The notes under the pieces: model-generated
What the model saw: the letters and a program-made list of their open reading frames with translations, nothing else
Database searches by the model: none
Told to the model about the DNA's origin: nothing
Translations under genes and position numbers: made by a program
Source: Actinomycetes bacterium
Lineage (GTDB): Bacteria; Actinomycetota; Acidimicrobiia; Acidimicrobiales; Aldehydirespiratoraceae
Assembly (NCBI GenBank): GCA_024276495.1
Contig: JAJRXC010000046.1
Coordinates: 1-37,294, forward strand
Direction: 5' to 3'
Length of the DNA: 37,294 bases
Part shown: one piece after another, positions 1 through 6,099 of the stretch
How positions within the stretch are numbered: the stretch's first letter is position 1
Layout: each line of letters opens with the position of its first letter

Positions 1-75
1 CCGTCCGTCGGTCCCGCTTTCCCCTTCGGCGGGTGCCCGGCCCGGATGGGTCGTCACCGCTCTCCCGAGACGCCC
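1..75 (-). promoter_or_regulatory. Glycine riboswitch, second aptamer (partial, cut by left edge)
   Basis: Read on the minus strand, this stretch repeats the start of the first aptamer. GGGAGAG lies at 66-60 and the conserved GCCGAAGGGG core at 30-21, followed by AAAGC. The 3' part of the fold, the CTCTCAGG-containing strand, would lie beyond base 1 and cannot be seen. Placement a few bases downstream of a complete glycine aptamer is the classical tandem arrangement. Tandem glycine riboswitches usually control glycine cleavage genes (gcvT, gcvH, gcvP) or glycine/alanine transporters, so such a gene is expected to the left of this window; that is inference. Confidence 0.75.
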
Positions 76-77
76 AC

Positions 78-170
78 GCGATGACGGTCGGGGTGCCTGA
101 GAGGTTCCCGGGGAGGTTGCTCCTTCGGCGGATCCGATGTTCGGGAACGGCGGATCACTCTCCCGTCGCC
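78..170 (-). promoter_or_regulatory. Glycine riboswitch, first aptamer (complete)
   Basis: On the minus strand the conserved glycine aptamer blocks appear in order: GACGGGAGAG (167-158), GCCGAAGGAGCAA (129-117) and CTCTCAGGCACC (103-92), closed by GACCGTC (89-83). The GGAGAG strand and the CTCTC strand pair as expected for the conserved helix, and GCCGAAGG-GCAA is the signature internal hairpin region. The second aptamer starts after a short linker, so the whole is a tandem switch transcribed leftwards. No coding region on either strand over 1-257 has convincing codon bias, which fits a non-coding leader. Confidence 0.85.
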
Positions 171-188
171 GCAGACGACGTGATCGGA

Positions 189-194
189 AAGGTA
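189..194 (-). promoter_or_regulatory. Candidate -10 element of the glycine riboswitch transcript
   Basis: TACCTT on the minus strand (194-189) would start RNA at about 182, some 12 nt before the first aptamer. No convincing -35 hexamer is visible at 16-18 bp, so this is a weak call resting on position only. Confidence 0.3.
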
Positions 195-257
195 ACAGTG
201 GATCGGGTCGAAATCGCGAATCGGGCGTGGGTTGCGGCCCCTGCCGGACCGTGCCGG

Positions 258-1043
258 TCAGCTCAGCTCCACCAGCAGCGCCACCATGGAGACGGCGTTG
301 ACGAGCATGTGGGCCACGATCGACGCGCCGATGCGGCCGGTGACGAGCCGACCGGTGCCGAGCGCCATCCCGAGCACGAAGACGATCGACGTGCGCAACG
401 GTTCGAGATGGACGATCGCGAAGACGCCGCTGGTGGCGGCCAGGATGGCGTAGGGGTGCATGCCCCGCTTCTCCAGCGCGCTCCACCACAAGCCGCGATA
501 GACGAGCTCCTCGATGACCGGGATCAGGGTCGCCGCGAGGATCGCGAAGAGATAGATCCAGACGGTGAGGCCGTCCCCGGCCTCCGACTCCTGCACCAGG
601 TCCGCGGCGGCAGCCGTCGGCTCACGGTCGAGCAGCTCGACGATCGCGGTTGCGGTGAGCCCGGCCGCGACGAGGCCGACCAGGCCGAGACCGATCCCGA
701 TGGGGAGGTCGACGGCCCCGACGCGCAGCCCGAAGTCCGCGCCGACCCCGCGGCCACGGGCCCGGCCCAGCCAGAGGATGTAGGCGAACTGGACGACCGC
801 AGGAGAGATGACGGCGACCGGGAGCCAGGCGCCGTCGAGGCCGTCGGCGCTCGACCGGGAGACGGCGATCAGGCCCGCGACGAGCGAGACACCGAAGAAG
901 ATGCCCATCGACACGAACGCCTCGCCCAGGCCCCAACGGCACCGGTCGTGGTCGTACGTGGTCGTCGGCACGCCACCGGCGGCCCGAACCGGCGGGGGCG
1001 GGAGCCGAGGGGGCGGAGGCGGCGGGGGAGGCAACGGCGCCAT
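258..1043 (-). CDS. CPBP-family intramembrane metalloprotease
   Basis: A 261-residue polytopic membrane protein of the CPBP (CaaX protease and bacteriocin-processing; Abi) family. After a proline-rich cytoplasmic N-terminus (residues 1-20, with an eight-proline run) come several hydrophobic segments. The three family motifs are present: EELVYRG with E178, E179 and R183, FAIVHL with H212, and HMLVNA with H245 and N249. These would form a membrane-embedded zinc site. Substrates of bacterial members are mostly unknown; some act in bacteriocin immunity or protein secretion. The ATG at 1043 is favoured because a minus-strand TAGGGT (1058-1053) lies 9 nt upstream and no Shine-Dalgarno is seen. The gene is divergent from the DUF35 operon and ends about 90 bp before the riboswitch, so it may be monocistronic. 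Confidence 0.85.
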   Translation of the reverse strand: MAPLPPPPPPPPRLPPPPVRAAGGVPTTTYDHDRCRWGLGEAFVSMGIFFGVSLVAGLIAVSRSSADGLDGAWLPVAVISPAVVQFAYILWLGRARGRGVGADFGLRVGAVDLPIGIGLGLVGLVAAGLTATAIVELLDREPTAAAADLVQESEAGDGLTVWIYLFAILAATLIPVIEELVYRGLWWSALEKRGMHPYAILAATSGVFAIVHLEPLRTSIVFVLGMALGTGRLVTGRIGASIVAHMLVNAVSMVALLVELS

Positions 1044-1052
1044 GGTCGTCTC

Positions 1053-1058
1053 ACCCTA
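1053..1058 (-). promoter_or_regulatory. -10 element for the CPBP protease gene
   Basis: TAGGGT on the minus strand, 9 nt before the ATG at 1043, predicts a transcript starting at or within a few bases of the start codon. Confidence 0.45.
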
Positions 1059-1099
1059 GAGCAGGACCGGCGTTCATGGTCGGTGCCCTCAACCGGTAC

Positions 1100-1116
1100 T
1101 CTGACGGAGCGTCAGA
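1100..1116. promoter_or_regulatory. Perfect inverted repeat, probable repressor operator
   Basis: TCTGACG-GAG-CGTCAGA has 7-bp perfect arms and a 3-bp spacer. It lies in the 89-bp region between the divergent CPBP gene and the DUF35 operon, 17 bp before the DUF35 start. A possible plus-strand -10, TACTCT (1097-1102), overlaps the left arm, so a bound protein would block the start of transcription. Size and spacing suit a TetR-family dimer, the usual class controlling actinobacterial acyl-CoA operons. No regulator gene is adjacent, so the ligand and protein are unknown. Confidence 0.6.
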
Positions 1117-1132
1117 TTCCCGAGGGGGCTGT

Positions 1133-1585
1133 GTGGGCAAGACCAGAGTGCCGGCAGTGGAAGGCATGTTCACCATCGACGACGAGCCGCATCTGATCGG
1201 CGGCAAGGTCCCCGGACGCGACACGTACTTCTTCCCGAAGCACGTCGCCGGCGGCGATCCCGCGATGGGCGAACCCTATGAGCTCGAGGAGGTGGCGCTG
1301 TCGCGAACCGGGCGGGTCTGGTCCTACACGACCAGCGACTATCCGCCGCCGCCCCCGTTCGTCGCGAACACCGACCCCTACGTGCCGATCACCGTCGCCG
1401 CCGTGGAGTTGGAGAAGGAACAGATGGTCGTCCTCGGCCAATGCGTCGCCGGCATCACGCCGAACGATCTCACCATCGGCACCGAGATGGAGCTCGTCGT
1501 CGACACGCTCTACGAAGACGACGACAACGAGTATCTGGTGTGGAAGTGGAAACCGCTCGACCCGGACGCGGAAGGTGGCGGCTGA
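1133..1585 (+). CDS. DUF35 (OB-fold) acyl-CoA-associated protein lacking zinc ribbon cysteines
   Basis: A 150-residue protein starting at GTG 1133, with GAGGGGG five bases upstream; earlier in-frame starts overlap the operator-like repeat. It matches the DUF35/ChsH2-C layout: a short N-terminal element ending in TYFFPK, then an OB-fold with the SRTGRVWSYTT strand and a PYVPITVAAVEL strand. In most family members the N-terminal element is a zinc ribbon with CxxCG pairs. Here the equivalent segment reads GGKVPGRDTYFFPK and has no cysteines. DUF35 proteins bind CoA esters and partner thiolase-like lipid transfer enzymes, including the Ltp2 aldolase of sterol side-chain degradation. The next gene, overlapping by one base, encodes exactly such a partner. 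Confidence 0.8.
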   Translation: MGKTRVPAVEGMFTIDDEPHLIGGKVPGRDTYFFPKHVAGGDPAMGEPYELEEVALSRTGRVWSYTTSDYPPPPPFVANTDPYVPITVAAVELEKEQMVVLGQCVAGITPNDLTIGTEMELVVDTLYEDDDNEYLVWKWKPLDPDAEGGG

Positions 1586-2772
1586 TGGACGAGATCGCGA
1601 TCCTGGGGGTGGGAATGCACCCGTGGGGCAAGTGGGGGCGCAACTTCACCGAGTACGGCACCGCGGCGGCCCGCGACGCCCTCGCCGACGCCGGTGTCGA
1701 CTGGAACGACGTCGGCTTCGTGTCCGGCGCCATCACGGTTCGTTGCGGCTATCCCGGCTACGTCGCCGGCTCGACGTTCGCCCAGGCCCTCGGCTTCAAC
1801 GGTGCCCAGGTCGCGTCGTCGTACGCGGCGTGTGCGTCCGGCGCCACCGCGTTGCAGGTCGCCCGGGGCCAGATCCTCTCCGGCGCCACCGATGTGGCGC
1901 TGGTGGTCGGGGCCGACACGACACCCAAGGGATTTCTCGCTCCCAACGAGGGTGATCGCCCGAACGACATGGACTGGTTGCGGTTCAAGCTGGTCGGGGC
2001 GACGAACCCTGTCTACTTCGGGCTTCAGGCCCGTCGTCGCATGGATCTCTACGGTGCGACCTCCGACGACTTCGCCCGGGTCAAGGTGAAGAACTCACGC
2101 CATTCGGTCCACAACCCGAGGGCGCGGTTCACCAAGGAGTACGACATCGACGATGTCCGCAACTCGCCGGTCGTCTCCGATCCGCTGCGCCTGCTCGACA
2201 TCTGCGCGACGTCGGATGGCGGCGCGGCGCTCGTCGTCTCGTCGATGGACTACGCCCGGGCCCACGGACATGACCAACCGGTCCGCGTCGCCGGGATCTC
2301 CACCGTCACCCCGACCTTCCCCGACACCACGATCGACCTGCCCTACATCGCCACCGACTCGGCCGGAGCCACCGCGCGGCCCGACCGCGGGTTCAAGCAG
2401 TCGATCGGCGATCGGGTCTACGCCGAGGCCGGGCTCGGTCCCGACGACATCGAGGTCGCCGAGGTCTACGACCTGTCGTCGGCTCTCGAGCTCGACTGGT
2501 ACGAACAGCTCGGGTTCTGTGCCGAAGGGGAAGCCGAACGCCTTCTCAACGACGGCGTCACGACGCTCGGCGGCCGACTCCCCGTCAATCCCAGCGGCGG
2601 GCTGGGAGCGTTCGGCGAGGCCGTTCCGGCCCAGGCGATCGCCCAGGTCTGCGAGCTCACCTGGCAGCTCCGAGGCCAGGCCGAAGGCCGACAGGTCGAG
2701 GGGGCCCGGGTGGGAATCACCGCCAATCAGGGCCTGTTCGGCCATGGTTCGTCGGTGCTGGTGCGAGTATGA
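1585..2772 (+). CDS. Thiolase-fold lipid transfer protein, Ltp2-like (possible retro-aldolase)
   Basis: A 395-residue thiolase-superfamily enzyme; the ATG at 1585 overlaps the DUF35 stop as TGATG, indicating translational coupling. The N-terminal half has the nucleophile-region motif AACASGATAL; the C-terminal half has NPSGG. The usual catalytic GHP after the glycine-rich loop reads GEA here (GLGAFGEAVPA). The C-terminal catalytic Cys motif is replaced by TANQGLFGHGSS. A true thiolase needs those residues. The pattern instead fits the SCP-x/Ltp2 group, in which Ltp2 with a DUF35 partner performs retro-aldol cleavage of a beta-hydroxyacyl-CoA in sterol side-chain breakdown. The DUF35 gene before it and the hydratase after it support that reading, but the substrate is not evident. 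Family membership is sure; aldolase activity is inference. Confidence 0.85.
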   Translation: MDEIAILGVGMHPWGKWGRNFTEYGTAAARDALADAGVDWNDVGFVSGAITVRCGYPGYVAGSTFAQALGFNGAQVASSYAACASGATALQVARGQILSGATDVALVVGADTTPKGFLAPNEGDRPNDMDWLRFKLVGATNPVYFGLQARRRMDLYGATSDDFARVKVKNSRHSVHNPRARFTKEYDIDDVRNSPVVSDPLRLLDICATSDGGAALVVSSMDYARAHGHDQPVRVAGISTVTPTFPDTTIDLPYIATDSAGATARPDRGFKQSIGDRVYAEAGLGPDDIEVAEVYDLSSALELDWYEQLGFCAEGEAERLLNDGVTTLGGRLPVNPSGGLGAFGEAVPAQAIAQVCELTWQLRGQAEGRQVEGARVGITANQGLFGHGSSVLVRV

Positions 2773-3533
2773 CGATCCACGAGTCGCTCGACGAGCGTGG
2801 CGTGCTCGAGCTGGTGATGGACAACCCGACCGTCAACGCGCTGCCGATCGCCGACACCCGCCGACTGGCCGAGGTGCTCGACGGTGTCGGACGACGAGCG
2901 GAGGTCACCGCGGTGATCCTGACCGCCACCGGCCGCGGGTTCTGCGCCGGGGTCGACATCAAGGAGATGCAGGCGCTGCCGGACAACGACGGCATCCTCG
3001 GCGTGAACCAGGCCTGCTTCGATGCGTTCCGGGCGGTCTACGAGTGCGCCGTCCCGGTGATCTGCGCGGTCAACGACTTCTGTCTCGGAACCGGCATCGG
3101 CCTGGCCGGCAGCGCCGACATCGTGATCGCGGCACAAGGGGCGCGCTTCGGGTTGCCGGAGGTCGACAACGGCGCGCTCGGCGCGGCAACCCACCTCGGT
3201 CGACTCGTCCCCGAGAAGCATCTGCGCTGGATGCTCTACAGCTGCGAACCGGTCGCGGCCGAGAAGCTGGAGGAGTGGGGCACCGTCTTGCGGGTCGTCC
3301 CGTTGGCCGAGTTGATGGACACCGCCCGTGAGCTCGCGGCGGTGATCGCCGCGAAGCATCCGGTCGTCATGCGAGCCGCCAAGCGGTCGCTGAACGGGAT
3401 CGATGACGACCCGAGCCGGAGCTACCGCTACGAGCAGGGGTTCACCTTCGAGCTCAACCTCCATGGTCTCGGCGAAGAGGCCCGAGCGGCGTTCTTGAAA
3501 GGTGAGCGGCCGCCGAACCCGGCCGGAGAGTAG
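2769..3533 (+). CDS. Enoyl-CoA hydratase/isomerase (crotonase) family protein
   Basis: A 254-residue crotonase-fold protein; its ATG overlaps the preceding stop (ATGA). The oxyanion-hole segments GFCAGVDIKE (residues 57-66) and CLGTGIGLAGSADIVIA (105-121) are clear. Of the two classical hydratase glutamates, one is kept (E131, in GLPEVDNG) and the other is replaced by glycine (G111, in GTGIGLA). The protein could therefore be an isomerase, hydrolase or variant hydratase rather than a standard hydratase. In the operon it would supply or process the acyl-CoA handled by the Ltp2-like enzyme. It ends 12 bp before the convergent anti-sigma gene. Confidence 0.88.
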   Translation: MTIHESLDERGVLELVMDNPTVNALPIADTRRLAEVLDGVGRRAEVTAVILTATGRGFCAGVDIKEMQALPDNDGILGVNQACFDAFRAVYECAVPVICAVNDFCLGTGIGLAGSADIVIAAQGARFGLPEVDNGALGAATHLGRLVPEKHLRWMLYSCEPVAAEKLEEWGTVLRVVPLAELMDTARELAAVIAAKHPVVMRAAKRSLNGIDDDPSRSYRYEQGFTFELNLHGLGEEARAAFLKGERPPNPAGE

Positions 3534-3545
3534 GGCTGCCGCCGG

Positions 3546-3818
3546 CTACTCGTCGCCGGAGGTCAGCTGCTCGCCGAAGGCTCGCAAGCGGTCGATCGCC
3601 GCCGTGTCGACTTCCGGCAACTTGGCGGCGAGCGAGGCCTTGATCCGACGATAGGTCTCGACCTCGAGCCCGCAGTCCCGGCAGGCTTCGAGGTGCTTCG
3701 CGATCTTGTCGGCGAAGCCCGGCTCGACGTCGTCGTCGAGATAGCTCTGCAGCACCTTGCCGACCTCGCGGCAGTTCACTTCCGGACGGTGGCGTCGGGT
3801 GCGGGCGCGGCGGATCAT
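3546..3818 (-). CDS. Zinc-binding anti-sigma factor (RsrA-like)
   Basis: A 90-residue ZAS-family protein. The motif H42-x3-C46-x2-C49 (KHLEACRDCG) plus the upstream C16 matches the redox-sensing zinc site of Streptomyces RsrA and mycobacterial RshA. Such proteins hold their sigma factor until disulfide stress oxidises the cysteines and releases zinc. The histidine normally four residues after the first cysteine is glycine here (CREVG). Its ATG overlaps the stop of the sigma gene (positions 3815-3818), so the pair is translationally coupled. The basic N-terminus (residues 1-12) precedes the conserved domain; a later start cannot be excluded, although the overlap favours this one. Confidence 0.9.
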   Translation of the reverse strand: MIRRARTRRHRPEVNCREVGKVLQSYLDDDVEPGFADKIAKHLEACRDCGLEVETYRRIKASLAAKLPEVDTAAIDRLRAFGEQLTSGDE

Positions 3819-4375
3819 GTCGGTCGTCCGTTCACGTAGGCACCGCTCGCTTCGAGATGTTTGCGGATCCGGGTCCGGGCCCGGTGGAGGCGGCTCATGA
3901 TCGTTCCCGTCGGAACGCCGATGATCTCCGCGGCCTCGGCATAGGAGAGCCCCTGGATGTCGACGAGATCCACCACCTCCCGGAACTTGTCGGGGAGCGC
4001 CCCGACCGCCTTCTCGACGGCCGCGTCGAACTCGGACTCGACGACGAGGGCCTCGGGTCCGAGATCCTGGGAGTCCTCGTCGGCGAGTCGTTCCATGGCC
4101 GCGTCGGGGTCACGCAACAGCTCCGGCCGTTTGCGGCGCACCCGGTTGATCTGGGCGTTGCGCATGATCGTCAACAGCCAGGCACGTGGATGACGGCCGT
4201 CGAAACGCAGGATGGCCCGGTAGGCCCGTAGCATCGTGTCCTGAACGAGATCCTCCGCATCGGTCGGGTTTCTGGTGATGGAGCGGGCGACCCGGTAGAG
4301 CACTTCCAGTTCCGGGACGACGTAGCGGTCGAACGCGGCCTTTTGGGCCAGTTCGTCGACGGCGGGCTCGGACAT
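3815..4375 (-). CDS. sigR: ECF RNA polymerase sigma factor, SigR/SigH type
   Basis: A 186-residue group IV sigma factor. Region 2 contains [16 protein letters not shown] and [10 protein letters not shown]; region 4 contains [20 protein letters not shown]. The distribution of residues, the linked ZAS anti-sigma and the SigR-type promoter in the divergent region identify it as the thiol-oxidative-stress sigma factor (SigR in Streptomyces, SigH in mycobacteria). The start at ATG 4375 (MSEPAVDEL) agrees with family length; a longer reading upstream has no conserved residues. A minus-strand TAGCTT (4389-4384) lies 8 nt before the ATG, suggesting a leaderless housekeeping transcript. No SigR-type promoter is seen on this side. 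Confidence 0.92.
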   Translation of the reverse strand: MSEPAVDELAQKAAFDRYVVPELEVLYRVARSITRNPTDAEDLVQDTMLRAYRAILRFDGRHPRAWLLTIMRNAQINRVRRKRPELLRDPDAAMERLADEDSQDLGPEALVVESEFDAAVEKAVGALPDKFREVVDLVDIQGLSYAEAAEIIGVPTGTIMSRLHRARTRIRKHLEASGAYVNGRPT

Positions 4376-4383
4376 ACGTCGCG

Positions 4384-4389
4384 AAGCTA
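4384..4389 (-). promoter_or_regulatory. -10 element for the sigR gene
   Basis: TAGCTT on the minus strand, 8 nt before the sigR ATG; fits the leaderless pattern seen across the window. Confidence 0.45.
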
Positions 4390-4420
4390 TCAATCGGTGC
4401 ACCCCAATCGGGGCGCAGCC

Positions 4421-4447
4421 GGGAATGGCCGACGGGCCGCACGGGTT
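4421..4447 (+). promoter_or_regulatory. SigR/SigH-type promoter (GGGAAT-N18-GTT)
   Basis: GGGAAT at 4421-4426 is followed, after exactly 18 bases, by GTT at 4445-4447. This equals the published Streptomyces SigR consensus GGAAT-N18-GTT. It points away from sigR and ends 8 bases before the ATG at 4456, so transcription would begin at or just before that start codon. Confidence 0.75.
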
Positions 4448-4455
4448 TCGCCGCC

Positions 4456-4638
4456 ATGGGACGGATGCACCGGGCCCGGTGGGCCACGGCCCTCGAGGGG
4501 CTTCTCGACGACGAGATCGATGCCGGTCGGGTCGAGCGCGTCCTGGCCCATCTCGAGGAGTGCCCCGACTGCCTGCGAGAGCTCGAGATGTTGATCGAGA
4601 TCCAACAGTCCCTCGGCCGTCTTCTCGGCGTCTTGTAG
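4456..4638 (+). CDS. Small zinc-finger protein resembling an anti-sigma domain
   Basis: A 60-residue protein with the ZAS core H32-x3-C36-x2-C39 (AHLEECPDC) flanked by predicted helices: [13 protein letters not shown] before and [13 protein letters not shown] after. It lacks the N-terminal cysteine and most of the length of RsrA, so it looks like a minimal ZAS domain. It is transcribed divergently from sigR, behind a SigR-type promoter, with no Shine-Dalgarno, so it is probably induced by SigR and translated from a leaderless mRNA. A plausible role is a second, inducible brake or redox buffer on SigR; binding to SigR is inference. It ends 62 bp before the globin gene. Confidence 0.75.
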   Translation: MGRMHRARWATALEGLLDDEIDAGRVERVLAHLEECPDCLRELEMLIEIQQSLGRLLGVL

Positions 4639-4687
4639 CGGCGATCTCGACGACTCGCCGGATGCCGGATCGCCGACGGGGGAGCGG

Positions 4688-4693
4688 TAGCGT
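4688..4693 (+). promoter_or_regulatory. -10 element for the truncated globin gene
   Basis: TAGCGT, 7 nt before ATG 4701, with no ribosome-binding site between them. Confidence 0.45.
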
Positions 4694-4700
4694 CGATCGC

Positions 4701-5120
4701 ATGAGCGACTCCGGCCGGGAAGTGAGTGTGCACGACGTCGTCGGGAGCGACTTCTTCGCGGATCTCGTCGAGCGGTTCTATGTCGGCGTCGCCGACGACG
4801 AGCTGTTGCGGTCGATGTATCCCGTCGATCTCGCCGGCGCCAAGGCCCGACTGGCGATGTTTCTGGTGCAGTACTGGGGTGGACCGACGACCTACAGCGA
4901 GAATCGTGGGCATCCTCGGCTGCGCATGCGCCACATGCCGTTCAAGATCGACGAAGCGGCTCGTGACGCGTGGCTGCGGCACATGCTCGCCGCGCTGGAC
5001 GAGACGGCCGCGGCCCGTGAAACCCCGCCGATCGTGGTCGACGCCGTCAGGGAGTACTTCGTGCGTTCGGCCGACTTCCTCCGCAACACGCCCGAGCCGC
5101 CGCCCACGCAGAGCGTGTAA
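4701..5120 (+). CDS. glbO: Truncated haemoglobin, group II (HbO-like)
   Basis: A 139-residue 2/2 globin. Characteristic HbO features are [11 protein letters not shown] in helix B/C, the motif [24 protein letters not shown] containing the proximal histidine, and ARDAWLRHM carrying the conserved group II tryptophan. Group II truncated globins bind oxygen tightly and are linked to oxidative and nitrosative stress and respiration. ATG 4701 is chosen because conservation begins soon after it and a TAGCGT -10 lies 7 nt upstream. It sits beside the redox sigma locus but has its own promoter-like element. Confidence 0.92.
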   Translation: MSDSGREVSVHDVVGSDFFADLVERFYVGVADDELLRSMYPVDLAGAKARLAMFLVQYWGGPTTYSENRGHPRLRMRHMPFKIDEAARDAWLRHMLAALDETAAARETPPIVVDAVREYFVRSADFLRNTPEPPPTQSV

Positions 5121-5201
5121 TTTGCCGCGCTGCGTCGACAAGATGGGCGGATGGCCCGATATTTCAGGGGACAGAGGGGGTCATGACCGGCGGAAATGCT
5201 T

Positions 5202-5228
5202 GACTCGCGTCCGCTTTTCGACTCGCGT
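5202..5228 (+). repeat. Direct repeat GACTCGCGT, two copies 18 bp apart
   Basis: GACTCGCGT occurs at 5202-5210 and 5220-5228, about 60 bp before the HU-like gene. The first copy overlaps a TTGACT (5200-5205) that could be a -35 hexamer, but no good -10 lies at the right distance. The 18-bp period places the copies on nearly the same helix face, as for a tandem activator site. Confidence 0.35.
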
Positions 5229-5284
5229 GTGATTCACAAGCCCGCGAAAGCCGTGGATTTCACAACGCAGTACAGGAGCACATC

Positions 5285-5566
5285 ATGAACAAGGGTGAAC
5301 TAGTCGCCGCAATGGCCGACAGCGCTGGTGTCAGCCAGAAAGACGCCGGAGCCTGCCTCGACGCGATGTTCGAAATCATCGCCGATCAGGTCAGCGCCGG
5401 AAACGAAGTCGCCATCACCGGATGGCTCAAGGCGGAGCGGGCCAACACCTCGGCTCGCACCGGCCGCAACCCGCAGACCGGTGAGACGATCCAGGTTCCG
5501 GCCGGCACCCGCACCAAGCTGACCGTCGGATCGAAGTTGAAGGCCGCGGGCAAGAGCCGTCGCTGA
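5285..5566 (+). CDS. hup: HU-family DNA-binding protein
   Basis: A 93-residue HU/IHF-fold protein. It begins MNKGELVAAMADSAG, typical of the dimerising helices, and contains the arm signature SARTGRNPQTGETIQVPAG followed by LKAA. It bends and compacts DNA as a dimer. It lacks the long lysine-rich tail of mycobacterial and streptomycete HU, ending simply in GKSRR. AGGAG at 5274-5278 gives a clear ribosome-binding site six bases before ATG 5285, unlike many neighbours. The 164-bp upstream gap holds the direct repeats and presumably the promoter. Confidence 0.92.
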   Translation: MNKGELVAAMADSAGVSQKDAGACLDAMFEIIADQVSAGNEVAITGWLKAERANTSARTGRNPQTGETIQVPAGTRTKLTVGSKLKAAGKSRR

Positions 5567-5591
5567 TTCGTCTCGGCGTACACCGCTCTGA

Positions 5592-5617
5592 CCGGGGGTG
5601 GCCACGGCCACCCCCGG
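5592..5617 (+). terminator. Strong GC hairpin after the HU gene
   Basis: A perfect 11-bp stem, CCGGGGGTGGC (5592-5602) and GCCACCCCCGG (5607-5617), with loop CACG, 25 bp after the HU stop. There is no T tract, as is common for actinobacterial terminators. It also covers an in-frame GTG at 5598, which argues against that codon as the fabZ start. Confidence 0.55.
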
Positions 5618-5634
5618 CGCGCGTCCCGACCGAT

Positions 5635-5640
5635 TAGGTT
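5635..5640 (+). promoter_or_regulatory. -10 element for fabZ
   Basis: TAGGTT, 8 nt before ATG 5649, predicts a leaderless fabZ transcript. Confidence 0.45.
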
Positions 5641-5648
5641 CGGCCCTC

Positions 5649-6077
5649 ATGATGCTGCCGAAGCCCGAAGCCGTCCTGCCCCACCGCGCGCCGTTCCTCT
5701 TCGTCGACGAGGTCACCGCGCTCGAACCGGGCGTGTCCGCCTCCGGCGTGTGGCGCCTGACCGGCGAGGAGGCGTTCTTCGGCGGGCACTTTCCCGGCCG
5801 CCCGACGCTACCCGGTGTCTTGATGTGTGAGGCCATCGCCCAGGTGGGCGCGATCGCGTTGTTGACCGACGATCGCTACGCCGGAAAGCTCCCGCTGTTC
5901 GGCGGTCTCGACAAGGCCCGTTTCCGTCGCCAGGTCGGCCCCGGCGACGAGCTGACCATCGACGTCGAGATGACCCGCCTGTCGGCCCGGGCGGGCAAGG
6001 GAACCGGTCGAGCCGGCGTCGACGGTGAGCTCGCGACGTCGTGTGAGCTCATGTTCGTCATCGTCGACGCCCAGTAG
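5649..6077 (+). CDS. fabZ: 3-hydroxyacyl-ACP dehydratase FabZ
   Basis: A 142-residue hot-dog-fold dehydratase that removes water from 3-hydroxyacyl-ACP in type II fatty-acid synthesis. The signature PHRAPFLFVDEV opens the protein. The catalytic histidine lies in GGHFPGRPTLPGV (H47) and the catalytic glutamate in MCEAIAQVGA (E61). Two ATGs in a row (5649, 5652) are possible starts; an upstream GTG lies inside the terminator hairpin. It is convergent with fabF (22 bp between stops), so it belongs functionally with the fab operon but has its own promoter. Confidence 0.92.
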   Translation: MMLPKPEAVLPHRAPFLFVDEVTALEPGVSASGVWRLTGEEAFFGGHFPGRPTLPGVLMCEAIAQVGAIALLTDDRYAGKLPLFGGLDKARFRRQVGPGDELTIDVEMTRLSARAGKGTGRAGVDGELATSCELMFVIVDAQ

Positions 6078-6099
6078 CGCCGCGTCCTCGCGGCGGAAC

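Noticed and set aside
33-1196. A 387-codon plus-strand open frame over the CPBP gene and the riboswitch
   Set aside because: It is antisense to a well-supported protease gene, is highly Arg/Asp/Gly-rich in the way of shadow frames in GC-rich DNA, and crosses the glycine riboswitch.
4425-4700. Longer reading of the globin gene starting upstream, overlapping the small zinc-finger gene
   Set aside because: The upstream part has no globin similarity, and ATG 4701 has a matching -10 element and the family N-terminus.
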